From Ahaetulla prasina (lineage: Eukaryota > Chordata > Lepidosauria > Squamata > Colubridae), in the NCBI RefSeq assembly GCF_028640845.1, contig NC_080540.1, positions 52,310,561-52,374,560 on the forward strand: a stretch of DNA of 64,000 bases. Direction: 5' to 3'. The translations under genes were made by a program, and so were the position numbers. This document shows positions 47,144 to 58,211 of this stretch, piece by piece (the stretch's first letter is position 1; each line of letters begins with the position of its first letter). The notes under the pieces were generated by a model. The model worked only from the letters and a program-made list of their open reading frames with translations. It did no database searches and was not told the DNA's origin.

Positions 47144-47361
47144 GTGTGTATACACACATACACATAAGTATGTACTATATACAGAATATATACAGAATAC
47201 ATACATATACGTATACACAAATATGTATGTATGTGTGTATGTGTATGTGTATGTATATGTATATCTGTATCTATATCTGTATCTATATCTATATCTACCT
47301 ACCTACCTACCTTCCACCTGTCTGTCTGTCTGTCTGCCTGTCTGTCTGTCTGTCTGTCTAT

Positions 47362-47446
<85 letters not shown>

Positions 47447-47450
47447 ATCT
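47144..47450. repeat. Compound microsatellite: TG/TA, CTAC, CTGT, then (CTAT)n
   Basis: A 300-bp run changing unit along its length and ending in about 25 tcta units. The open frames through it are low-complexity. Confidence 0.97.
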
Positions 47451-48420
47451 CTCACTGATTCACTACTAATATTAAATAACAAAATGCAGGTAATGAAAAT
47501 CATACTGTTTCCTACATTTCCTAATTTAAATTAAATAGAATTGGAGTCTGTTCAGTGAGGACCATGAAACCATTCACGACCCCACCAATATATTATTGGG
47601 GCCAAAACTAGGAAATGAAATAGCCTCCTTTAAAAAAGTACAGTGAACCTCATCCAATATCACTTAATCTATTGTGCCTTATATTTCCTAGAGGTCTTCC
47701 AAATTACTTCTGGAGGTCATTCCAATACTCTGGAGCACATTTTAAAAGAAAAAGCTATTCTCCTAATGATTTCCACTCTTGACAAGCAGCATTAAATACA
47801 ACTCCATGTCTGTTACTGTGCATTTAGATAATTACTACCTTGCTTAATGTCCCTAGTTAATGTTAATCTTCTTCTCCTCTTCTTTTATATAAGATTAACT
47901 TGCTAATTTTGTTTCTCTGTCAGCCTCCAGATCCAATTAGAAACTTGGGGAGGGTATCTACTGTGCAATGAGTTTTTTCTATCTCAGCAAGAGAAATTCA
48001 GCAACTGCCTTGCACAACATTGATATTGTTCATTTTGTGCACAGAATTATAAAGTATCTTTGGATAGCTAACCAAAATCTATTTTGCAGTCAGTTCATTG
48101 AATATTCTCTTATCCCAGCAGCTCTAATTCCATGGATTGTGTGCTGAGCATCTCATAGAAAGGTACCAACAGAAGCAAAGCATATGTTGTTCAAATTAAC
48201 CCATGTCACGGGAACACAAATGACCCTCTTCTTAAATGCACTGATCTTTCCTGCTTCAAAAGCAATATAATTATCTCTTAATCTGCACTTCTGCAGATGA
48301 GTACATATTTTTCGACTTCAAAATGCATTTTCTGGTCACGCTTCAATAACACTATCAATTATTATGAAGAAAAAATGTCCTTTTTTCCCCAAGATGTTGC
48401 TTAAAAAGAATTGTGGTTAT
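47451..48420. other. Intronic sequence, no recognised feature
   Basis: No repeat recognised; 47820-48350 looks unique and could be conserved, untested. Confidence 0.4.
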
Positions 48421-48593
48421 TTTCTTTTCTTTTCTTTTCTTTTCTTTTCTTTTCTTTTCTTTTCTTTTCTTTTCTTCTTTTCTTTTCTTTTCTTTTCTTT
48501 TTTCTCTTCTCTTCTCTTCCCTTCCCTTCCCTTCCCTTCCCTTCCTTTCTTCTTTTCTGTTCCTTTCTTCCTTTTTTCTTTTCTTTTTTGATA
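48421..48593. repeat. (TTTTC)n / (TTCCC)n pyrimidine tract
   Basis: About 170 bases of pure pyrimidine apart from single interruptions. Unit changes from ttttc to ttccc and back. Confidence 0.97.
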
Positions 48594-49850
48594 GAGTAGG
48601 TAAAAGCAATATTCAGTTTCATATGCTTCATAGAAAAAAAAAATCTAAAGAAGAATATTTGGAAAATAAAGTTAGGCAACTATGTATGCAATGAAACCTA
48701 CACCAGATCTACATAAATCATTTCTGTCTCCTAAATTAGAACTTACCGGTAATCCTTTCTATGTGTATGATACTGAATATTCATTGAATTGCATAAAACA
48801 AAGATATTGGGAACAGGGGGGGAAGAATGAAAAATTATTTGCCCCTAAAATGAAACTGTAACAATGAAGAATATTTTTAATCTTAACGATAGTTAGAACA
48901 AAGTATAAAATAATTCCAAATACAGACTATTTTTCTGTCAAATATAACTATTTAATGGCGAGACAAAGGTTACTCGGGAAGAAATTGATATTTTTTAACA
49001 ATGTAGCTCTTTTGAAGATTATACATGGCTAAGCCTTTTATCTAACTGCATCTTTGTCACTTTGGGTTAGAATAGATACTATTTATGAAAAGAGAAAAAG
49101 CTGCCAGTATAATCATTACCCTATTAATTGGCATGAAACATTCAATTTTTTTTTTTGGAATTCTATATATTGGAAGTTTATAATGGTTCATTTTTAGTCA
49201 CATTTTTGTAACTTTAATGAGACTTCTAAAACAACAGTTTTGAAGACTGTTGATTGCTTTTGGCCAATTTTCTTGTTAATAGTTGATTCCAAAATTTTGA
49301 CAGCAACCTCAGTATGTGGACCACAGCCAAAATGGCCTTTTAATTGTCCATTCTGTGCTATTTAATTTAATAAAAGTGCAGCAAGCTTCAGACAATATTA
49401 AATTATTATTGGATTTGGCGGGGTGGTTTTTTTTAACTTATTGAACTTAATTGTTTGTTTATTTATGATCCATGACCAAGTCACAGGATTTTAAAAATAC
49501 AACACACCATTAATACAGGCATAAGTAAATACATACTCTCTGTGTTTGTTTGTTTGTATATTTGTGTGTGTGTGTGTATGAATCTGTAGAGAGTTACCAA
49601 TTCATTGAAGACAGAAGATATGTGGAAAATTTCAGACAATATCATTGTAACTGGAATTATTCTCTCACTTTCAAGAAGTTTTCTGGAACTTACCAGGATT
49701 GTCCTTTATGTTCTGTTATATTTAATTTGATCTTGAAACCACTGACCTCTCTTATCAGAAAACTGTAGGATCCTTGGCCTAAAGCAGTTGAACACAAATT
49801 CTTATTGTTATTAAATGTTGTGGTGGTGTATTATGTCTTATTGACAATGA
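48594..49850. other. Intronic sequence; possible conserved block near 48980-49400
   Basis: Non-repetitive, AT-rich, with no transposon signal. Conservation untested. Confidence 0.35.
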
Positions 49851-50031
49851 TAGAATAGAATAGAATAGAATAGAATAGAATAGAATAGAATAGAATAGAA
49901 TAGAATAGAATAGAATTTTTTTTTAGACCAATTTTTTTATTGGCCAAGTGTGATTGGACACACAAGGAATTTGTCTTGGTGCATATGCTCTCAGTGTACA
50001 TAAATGAAAAGATACGTTCATCAAGGTATAG
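49851..50031 (-). mobile_element. CR1-L3/Rex1-like LINE 3' end with (TAGAA)n tail
   Basis: About 13 TAGAA units (49851-49916), a T-run, then ttattggccaagtgtgattg to gatacgttcatcaaggta. Confidence 0.92.
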
Positions 50032-50099
50032 ATAGAATAGAATAGAATAGAATAGAATAGAATAGAATAGAATAGAATAGAATAGAATAGAATAGAATA
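50032..50099. repeat. (TAGAA)n array
   Basis: About 13 units. No L3-like end follows; the L2 fragment begins instead. Confidence 0.95.
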
Positions 50100-50475
50100 A
50101 TATTAGACCCTATTCTAGGGTCTCCTCGGGGTGCCATCAGCTAAACAATGTCGGCTGGCAGCCCCCAGCCAGCCTTCTCTGTTGGGGCACCTACCCTATG
50201 GAACGAACTCCCTCTGGGGCTACGCCTTCTTCCCGACCTCCGGGCCTTTAAGCACGAGCTCAAGACTTTTTTGTTTCAACGAGCAGGGTTGGCCTAAGAG
50301 TAATTTTTAATTGAGTGGTTTTATTTCTTGTTATTTTAATATTCGGCCTTATGGTTTCAGATTTTTAAATTTCAAATATTGTGTTTTAATTTTTGTATAT
50401 GTCTTTTTAACTTGGCTGTAAACCGCCCTGAGTCTTCGGAGAAGGGTGGTATAGAAATGTAAATAATAAATAAAT
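50100..50475 (+). mobile_element. L2-type LINE 3' end
   Basis: Encodes the L2 C-terminus (LWNELPLGLRLLPDLRAFKH-like, read from 50199). The 3' end is aaccgccctgagtcttcgga, then gaagggtggtatagaaatg and an (AAAT)n tail. It lies between two TAGAA arrays. Confidence 0.88.
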
Positions 50476-50477
50476 AA

Positions 50478-50625
50478 ATAGAATAGAATAGAATAGAATA
50501 GAATAGAATAGAATAGAATAGAATAGAATAGAATAGAATTTTATTGACTAAGTGTGATTGGACATACAAGGCATTTGTCTTGATGTATATGCTCTCGGTG
50601 TACGTAAAAGAAAAGAATAAAGAAT
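50478..50625 (-). mobile_element. CR1-L3/Rex1-like LINE 3' end with (TAGAA)n tail
   Basis: About 12 TAGAA units, then ttattgactaagtgtgattg, gcatttgtcttgatgtatat and a short remainder. Confidence 0.9.
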
Positions 50626-51430
50626 TCTAAGGTAAACAATGATGATTTTTCTATAACTACACTTAAATATAGTATAGCAGCTTAGTTTTAATTTAATTTA
50701 AAATAATTTGCAATGCTAATTATAATAATAAAAGCAAGTACAAACTAAACTAAGAGAAATAGAAATAAATAATAAAGGTTTTGTATCAGCAAAAAGTTTG
50801 TAAAAGTTTACCAGAGCTTTATAAAAACACATCTTTTTTAAACTTTGGTCAAACCAACCAACTTTATATTCCTTCCTTTTACTTCTAATAATCTTGAACT
50901 TAATTCATTCAGATGTTGTTGCAGGCTCTGATCTCACTTCAATTTTTCCCATCCCAAATGCTTTTTTCAATGATTTAGTAAACCACCTTTATAAATCTAA
51001 TAAAGAGTCATTATGTAGGTCATTCCCTTAATTTAGCTTTTGTATTTCCCATTTAACTTTCAAGGCTTTAACTAGCTTCTTTTGTATGTCCATTAGATAA
51101 TGCTTATCCAAATTATTCTTTTGCTTGTTTCTACTTTAATTATATTATATTCCATGCTTTTTTATTTTCTACTATTTCTGATTCTACTATTTCTATGTCA
51201 TTTAATTTTATTTCACTTCTGTAAATCTTTCAAAATATTCATTCATGTATGTCATTGCTTCATTAACATCTTTTGGACATAGTCTAGCCGTAGAAACAGA
51301 TATCATTGTTTACATTGTAGCAACTAATATCTGATCCCATTATTCAAAAAAATTTCTGGAGCATTTCAAATGTCATAACATTTTATTTTATTATGTAAAC
51401 TCTAGTACTAACCAAAAACAAAGGTCAGAT
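50626..51430. other. AT-rich intronic sequence, possibly an old L1 remnant
   Basis: On the minus strand 50870-51300 is lysine-rich in places (DIQKKLVKALKVKWEIQKLN) and could be decayed L1 ORF1. Not secure. Confidence 0.25.
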
Positions 51431-51517
<87 letters not shown>

Positions 51518-51561
51518 TTTGTTTATTTATTTGATTGATTGTTTATTTGTTTATTTATTTG
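51431..51561. repeat. (GCTT)n-(ATTT)n compound microsatellite
   Basis: About 10 gctt units, then about 20 attt units with a few gttt and gatt variants. Confidence 0.96.
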
Positions 51562-53550
51562 GAATCTTTAGGCTCCTCTAGTGTCCAGTTTTGAATTCAT
51601 AAAAGTCATTATAAAGCATGATTCTAATGTTTTAGATCAGCTAAATGCCAGTCACAATAGCAGTATAATGAAGTAAAATATTTGATTTCATTTTTTTGGC
51701 CAAGATGAAATTTCTCAATATCTGCCTGCAATGAAATTAGTTTTGGACAAATCCAAATCTGCAATATTTTTGTAGATAATTAATCAGTATTTTTAGGATG
51801 GAACCTGGAGTAAAAAAAAATCTAATGTCACTTATTAACATTATAATAGTTAAAAATTATAAAGAATTTTAAGATGAGATTATTTCTCTTATTTGTTGTA
51901 TACTGCAAAAAATGTTTTAGAAGAATTGGCTATCAGTTTCATCACATTTAAGCTGAAAAATGTAAAGCAATTAGGTAGTTTTAAGCGTATGATATGAATT
52001 GTATATCTATAAGGTAGTAAATATTTCAAGTATAATATGGTTTAAAAATGTGAGTATGAATTACATATTTTATCATCACATGAAAAACTAAGGATTCATT
52101 GAGGCAGGAGGAGGAGGAGGAGAGACACAAATGAAAAATGATACTCTGGATGGAAAGACAGTGCTATTGTGGCTAGATGATGTTTGTTCAGTGTCTACTT
52201 ATGAAGTGGTTCATAAGGATAATGGAAACATGTCAATTATGGTCCATTGTTATTGATTAATAACATTCATTCATTAATAAGCACCAGCCAATGATTTAAG
52301 GAGAATTAAAGATTAATCATATCTCATAGTTTGAAGTGTAATGCTAGCTGTTCTGTAGCGAGTGTGGTGCATCACAATATTTTAATAACAATCTCAACTA
52401 TTCAGAGATACTATTATATGTTCTGTTGTCAGGACAACTGACATTCCTTGTGTGCCATTTGCTTCCCAGCTAAGCGCCATAGTGTATCACAGCTTGTTAA
52501 CTCACCTGTCTAGAAAAGTGATGTTATACAAACAAAATGCTCATGATAATGTTACCAATATAATTGGTCTCGACTACAAACCTATTTTAAATTCTCCCCA
52601 TATTTGTGACTGTCTCGTTCAGAAGCAAAGTCAACTCCCAACAAGTGTTAGACCAATTATAGAAACTATAGGCTGATGCAGAATCAATACCAAGTGGCAC
52701 TTGAAAAGAGCACAAATGGCCCCTGTAAGGTCAAACAGAGCAGAATGAAATCAATAAACCAAATTGAAACAAAATATTAGAATTGCAAAATGAGAAAGGG
52801 AGTAGGTAAGTAAATTCACCAAGCCCTGCAGCAAATTATTCAAGCGATTTAGCACAAAATTATTGAAATTATTTTCTGGAAACTTCTTTTCTTGGACATT
52901 TCTTTTCATTCTTATTTATTTCTATTCTTTGGAGGCTTCTGGAATATGTATATTTGTCATGAAACATGAAAAGTAGTAGAAGACTGAAAGCGATTTCACC
53001 TAGAATACTTTTGTGCAGAAAAATATATCTTGTCATGCACACATTTTATATATTCTACAGGCAGATACTAACTACAACCCTAGGTAGTTGGGCTGTATTT
53101 CTCAATAAATATCATGTATACATATATGTATATACCAAAACACACAAAGATACAAACACATTTCTGTAGAGGCATAGATTAATAGTTAGCTATCTTGATG
53201 AGTCAAATGAATAAATCTGAAATAGATCTCAGTTGCAGCATGAAAATTAATAATATATAGCAAAATGGGTATATTAATTATATAGGTAAATATTTGGAGT
53301 TGCGGTTTACGATGAAAGGTGCCTATCTCTTTTTTGTTTTCTTTTGTTTTCTTCATACTTTTCTGAGATTGTCTAGTACTAAATCTAAACTCCTTATAAT
53401 GGCCTTAACATTTGACCAATCTACATTGAAACATTCGTCTTTCCAAGACAGATTTTATTTTTTTAAACTTTTAAAAACGTTTAAAGTTTTTTTAAACTTT
53501 CCAGTATATAAAACAGTATGTGTCAAAATATATTCATATAAACACAAGGT
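51562..53550. other. Intronic sequence; possible conserved block at 52240-52760
   Basis: No repeat in 52240-52760, which has balanced composition, an E-box cacctg (52505) and homeodomain-like attaataagc and gattaatcat cores. Conservation untested. Confidence 0.35.
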
Positions 53551-53722
53551 ATAGCAATAGCACTTACTTTACGGCCCTCTCAGCATATTGCCCCCCACAA
53601 TCATTTTACCCACCTCAGAAAGAGGGAAGATGGTGAGATTTGAACTGCCAAATTGCAGGCAGCCAGCAGTCAGCAGAAGCAGCCTGCAGTACTGCATTCT
53701 AACCACTGCGCCACCCACTCCA
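53551..53722 (-). mobile_element. tRNA-related SINE (type A, Sauria-like)
   Basis: Reads as the mirror: tagcaatagcacttacttta at the 3' end, ttgccccccacaatcatttt, then ctaaccactgcgccacccac at the tRNA-like 5' end. B-box region agatttgaactgcc. Confidence 0.88.
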
Positions 53723-54186
53723 GGATACTCCAAGGTATCATGGAAACTGCTTCTAAACTTCTGAGAATAATATTTTGGTCTACTGATTTTTTTTTTTAAG
53801 GGAAGGTTAATTCACTGAAAATCTGGTTCAGAATCTGAAAAGAGGCTGGTACTCTTTCAGATCAATCTTCCTATCTGTATCCTTTTGACATTTTCTGAGA
53901 ATTACCTTAAGTGTGACCTTAAATCTCTTATCGAATACCATGAGACTTAAGTCTTAATATATGATATCCTGGTGGAAACAAACCAGAACACAGTATGTGC
54001 TTCTAGACCATATTGTCATTTCACAATAGCCAGAGAGAAAGCCTGGAGAGATTGAGAATTACTTAGAAAACCATTGGAAAGGGTCTCCTAGGTTTTTCTT
54101 TTTAATCTTCTGCAGCTCTTTGACAAATGTATCTTTGAAAGTTATTTCTGAAGATGTTTTCTAAATGTCAACAATGAAAAAGAACT
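53723..54186. other. Intronic sequence, no recognised feature
   Basis: Nothing recognised. Confidence 0.55.
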
Positions 54187-54346
54187 CAGTCTTAGGATAA
54201 AATCACACCAAGGTGCATGCTACAATACTCTGTACAAGGAGGTGTTTTTTGGTAGTTTTCTCCTGTTTAAACAACTGCTGTAATCATAACCTTTATCATG
54301 ATTGGACCATATATACTTCCTATTATGTAGGAAAAACCAAAACTGA
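54187..54346 (+). repeat. Long direct repeat, left copy (160 bp)
   Basis: From cagtcttaggataaaatcac to gaaaaaccaaaactga. Matches 55126-55273 with about five substitutions and one 12-base indel. Confidence 0.93.
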
Positions 54347-55125
54347 TTTTTTTTTTATTTTGTCACAACAGTATACGTAAACATTGACATAAAACAACAA
54401 CACATCATAAAAGAAAAACATATATATAAGCAAAAGTATGCAACAAATATATTAATTTGATATAATGAAAGGGAACAATAGGGCAGGAACGGTAGGCACT
54501 TTTGTGCTCTTATGCACGCCCTTATAGTCCTCTTAGGTATGGGGTGAAGTCAATAGTAGACAGTTTTTGGTTGAAGTTTTTGGGATTTTGAGTAGAAACT
54601 ATAGAGTCAGGTAGTAAGTTCCAAGCATTAACAACTCTGTTACAAAAGTCATATTTTCTGCAATCAAGTTTGAAACGGTTGACATTAAGTTTGAATCTAT
54701 TGTTTGCTCTTGTATTATTGCAATTGAAGCTGAAGTAGTCTTTTACAGGAAGGATATTGCAATAGATGATTTTGTGTCTTAAACACAGGTCTTGTCGGAG
54801 TCGGCGGAGTTCTAAGTTTTCCCAGGATTTAAAGTCTGGTGTTATAAGGTATTTTGTTGTTTTCAGAGGAGCGAAGAACTCTTCTTGTAAAATATTTCTG
54901 GATGCGTTTGATTGTATTAATGTCAGAGATGTGGTATGGGTTCCAGACAGATGAGCTGTATTCAAGAATTGGTCTGGCAAATGTTTTATATGCTCTGGTT
55001 AGTAGTGTAGAGTTTTTAGAAAAGAAGCTGTGTAAAATTAGGTTTACAACTCTTAGAGCCTTTTTTGCTATGTAGTTACAGTGGGCTTTGGCACTTAGTC
55101 TTAGGACTAAGTCTTAGGATAAAAT
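54347..55125 (-). mobile_element. Jockey-superfamily LINE 3' fragment between long direct repeats
   Basis: The minus strand encodes RRLRQDLCLRHKIIYCNILP, NCNNTRANNRFKLNV, CRKYDFCNRVVNAWNLLPDS and FTPYLRGL stop. The 3' UTR runs to gttgtgacaaaataaaaaaa at 54347. 5'-truncated near 55100. Same family as 11052-11655. Confidence 0.85.
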
Positions 55126-55273
55126 CAGTCTTAGGATAAAATCACACCAAGGTTCATGCTTCAATACTCTGTAAAAGGAGGTGTTTTTTGGTAGTTTTCT
55201 CCTGTTTAAAAAACTGCTGTAATCATGATTGGACCATATATACCTCCTATTATGTAGGAAAAACCAAAACTGA
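55126..55273 (+). repeat. Long direct repeat, right copy (148 bp)
   Basis: Partner of 54187-54346. Preceded by an extra partial unit agtcttaggataaaatc, a small tandem duplication at the junction. Confidence 0.93.
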
Positions 55274-56286
55274 AATGTTTATTAAGTGCAATGTCAACCT
55301 ATGGGATAATAAGAAAATTTTGTCTGCCTTATGAAACATACTATTTTTATAACTCTGAACTTTCAACTGAAGCAGGAATTCATAATTAAGGGAATGGGAG
55401 AAGTAATATTATAATCAACATATTCCCTAGGCAGGGGGCTAGGTTATCCCTTTTTAGAGGGCTTTTCGTTGGAATGCCATATTAGTGGAAATTAATTTAT
55501 AAAAAGCACTAAAAATATCTGTTGAAATCTTAGTGTTTTTTTATTATGCTATTTATATTTATTTTTAAGTATGAAGAAATGGTGAAAATATAAGAATATG
55601 TAAATATATAGACAAGCAAGCAAATACATCTGCAATCAGTGTGCTCTAGTAAAAAATAAAAATAAAAGGATTTTGTAATTTAAAAGGTGGGCATCTTGAA
55701 AGAAACACTTTGGGTAGAAATAATGCATACTGTCAGGTGCAAAGGAACAAGCTCATCCAGCGCAGGAAATTTATTGAAGCCTATAGAAAGAGTCTAGTCA
55801 ATTAAAGTTCAACATTAAAATGGTGCCAAATAAGGGTCAACGGAATTCAGCAGAAGTTGGACCATTTGTGGAAACATAACAACTCTAAGCTAAAGATGCA
55901 TCTCCCCAGTTCTACATCTGCAAGATCATAGTTTCTGTCTATGTGCTACAACGAGTAGCAAGATTTGAAAACTGAGCATTGACTAATGTATGGCTACTGA
56001 GTCTTATTTCCCCTCTAGGCTTTCTTTGTATGCAATCAATGAGAAATTATTAGAGCAGACCATGATTCCGCCATGTGCATTCAAATTCTTCTTTGGCACC
56101 TTAAATAAATTCATAAACTTTCATGGATCATTGTCAGGTTGTTCAAGTCCTTAATAACTAAATGAAGAAGCTGTCAATATAGCTAACTCTGAAGTCTATT
56201 AAGCATCTTCTGGTTTATAGACTACTAAACTCTCATTGTCACATGAACAGTATTATTCATATCTTATCATTTACATTATAAATGAG
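55274..56286. other. Intronic sequence, no recognised feature
   Basis: Nothing recognised. Confidence 0.55.
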
Positions 56287-56516
56287 TATAGCAATAGTAA
56301 TAGCACTTAGATTTATATACCATTTTACTGTGCTTTACATCCCACTCTAAGCAGTTTACAGAGTCAGCATATTGCCCCCAATAATTTGGGTCCTCATTTT
56401 ACCAACCCTGGAAGGATGGAAGACTGAGTCAGTCTTGAGCCTGGTGGGATTTGAACTGCTGACAGTCAGCAGAAGTAGCCTGCAGTACTGCACCTAACCA
56501 CTGCGCCACCAAGGCT
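56287..56516 (-). mobile_element. tRNA-related SINE (type A, Sauria-like)
   Basis: The most complete type A copy: tagcaatagtaatagcactt, ttgcccccaataatttgggt, gatttgaactgctgacagtc, ending ctaaccactgcgccaccaag. Confidence 0.92.
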
Positions 56517-57882
56517 CATCATTTTTTGGTATAATTTTATGGAAATATAATTTTATGGAAAGATGTAAATGTGAAACATTTGTCCCTAAACAAAACTTTG
56601 TTTTTATGGTTGTATTATGGATCTTTGGCTCTGCCACCTTTTCCTTTGGGAAATGGAAAATGCTTCAGTCCATTTGTTGCTAAATCCACTTTGTGTCATT
56701 GCATGTATATGTGTGTGTGCATTTCCAGATGCCTTTTCCTTTCAAATAAATACGGGGATCAGGATGGCCCAGTTCAATTTAGGAGCATATTATTTTACCA
56801 TCAAATGTACACATTCCATTTTAAGGCACTGAGAGGAAATATAAATGGGGTAGTTTCTGGTTGTATAAAGTACCATTTAAATAAAGCCACATTAGCAAGT
56901 GAGCACTCTGCCTACTGAGTGTTTCTTAAAACAAAAGGATTATCTTCCTTTTCCTGCCATGTACAGCATTGCTTGATTAACAAGGCTAATGTGTATTTCA
57001 CCAGGAAAGTGCTGTACACCTCTGAGAAAATGCATAAAGTAGCAGTTGCTATAGCAACAATATATTCAAGAATGTGCCTGTCAAAAGGGTACCATGAAAC
57101 TATTTGTCAAGGTATACATTGTGGAACTAAAAACATAGCTCTTAGCACTCCTACTTATGATATACCATTCTACGGAATCTTGAGTTATGCAACTCATCAT
57201 TCCCATAACTATGATAAAAGGAAACATGTAAATCATCTTTAATTTTTAATCTTTTTTCTTCTTGTCGTCATCTTATCAAGTTAGCAATCTAGTCTAGTGA
57301 CTGCCTGGACAAGTCCCTGCAGTTTTCTCACCAAGACTTCAGAAGCGGTTTGACATTTTTTTCCTTCCTAGGGTTAAGAATGAGTGAGTGGTCCAAGGCT
57401 TGTACCAGCTGGCTTTGTGGCTAAGGCAGAACTCCGTTTTCTAGGTTGATGCCTTAACTCTATTCGGTTATTTGTTCAATTTTCTATGAAAAACTTTGTT
57501 AACCTATCTTTAAAAAAAAACCACTTTAAATTAAGATATTAGTTTGACAAGCTGATTTCAGTTACCTATTGTATAGGGAAGTGAGCGGGAAGTCTGCGTT
57601 GGCATCAACACATTTCCCCTATGTGATCTTCAGCTTCACAGCAACATTAATCTGCTGAAGTCAAGCGAGGAAGATAATTTCAACATTTTTCATGCTTTAA
57701 TCATTGAGATTTAGAGATGACAATATAATATTTATTTTTTGTCATAGTTGAGCCTATCATCCATAGTGAAGTTCTGAGACATTCATGAAGTTCTCTTGAT
57801 TCAACAATTCATATGCACAATATTTAGTTTTAATTCAACAACAGAAAATTTCCAAGTATTAATTTTAAAACTATCCTTTTTT
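56517..57882. other. Intronic sequence; candidate regulatory block near 56930-57250
   Basis: Non-repetitive. Contains the perfect palindrome gttgctatagcaac at 57045-57058, which fits an RFX X-box. See findings. Confidence 0.4.
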
Positions 57883-57947
57883 TATTTCTTTTTGTCACAA
57901 CAGTATACACAAACAAATGTCATAGATAAAACAGCATATCTTGAAGA

Positions 57948-57981
<34 letters not shown>

Positions 57982-57985
57982 TTAT
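57883..57985 (-). mobile_element. Jockey-superfamily LINE extreme 3' end plus (AT)n
   Basis: tttttgtcacaacagtatac matches the 3' end at 54350-54375. An (AT)n run of about 13 units follows. Confidence 0.65.
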
Positions 57986-57989
57986 GCAC

Positions 57990-58135
57990 ACAGCTGCCTG
58001 CAATTACTGCAGGTTCAAGTCCCACCAGGCCCAAGGTTGACTCAGCCTTCCATCCTTTATAAGGTAGGTAAAATGAGGACCCAGATTGTTGGGGGGGCAA
58101 TAAGTTGACTTTGTATATAAATATACAAATAGAAT
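57990..58135 (+). mobile_element. tRNA-related SINE (type A), 5'-truncated
   Basis: aggttcaagtcccaccaggc, aaggttgactcagccttcca, aaatgaggacccagattgtt. Confidence 0.8.
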
Positions 58136-58154
58136 GAGACTATTGCCTTACACA

Positions 58155-58211
58155 ATGTAAGCCGCCCTGAGTCTTCGGAGAAGGGCGGGATATAAATGTA
58201 AATAAAAAAAA
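58155..58211 (+). mobile_element. L2-like LINE extreme 3' end
   Basis: gccgccctgagtcttcggag then aagggcgggatataaatgta and an A-rich tail. Confidence 0.7.

Noticed and set aside
47058..47534. Open frames of 75-158 codons
   Set aside because: They are translations of CTAT/CTGT microsatellites.
48355..48694. Lys/Arg/Glu-rich and Phe/Ser-rich frames on both strands
   Set aside because: They are translations of a TTTTC pyrimidine tract.
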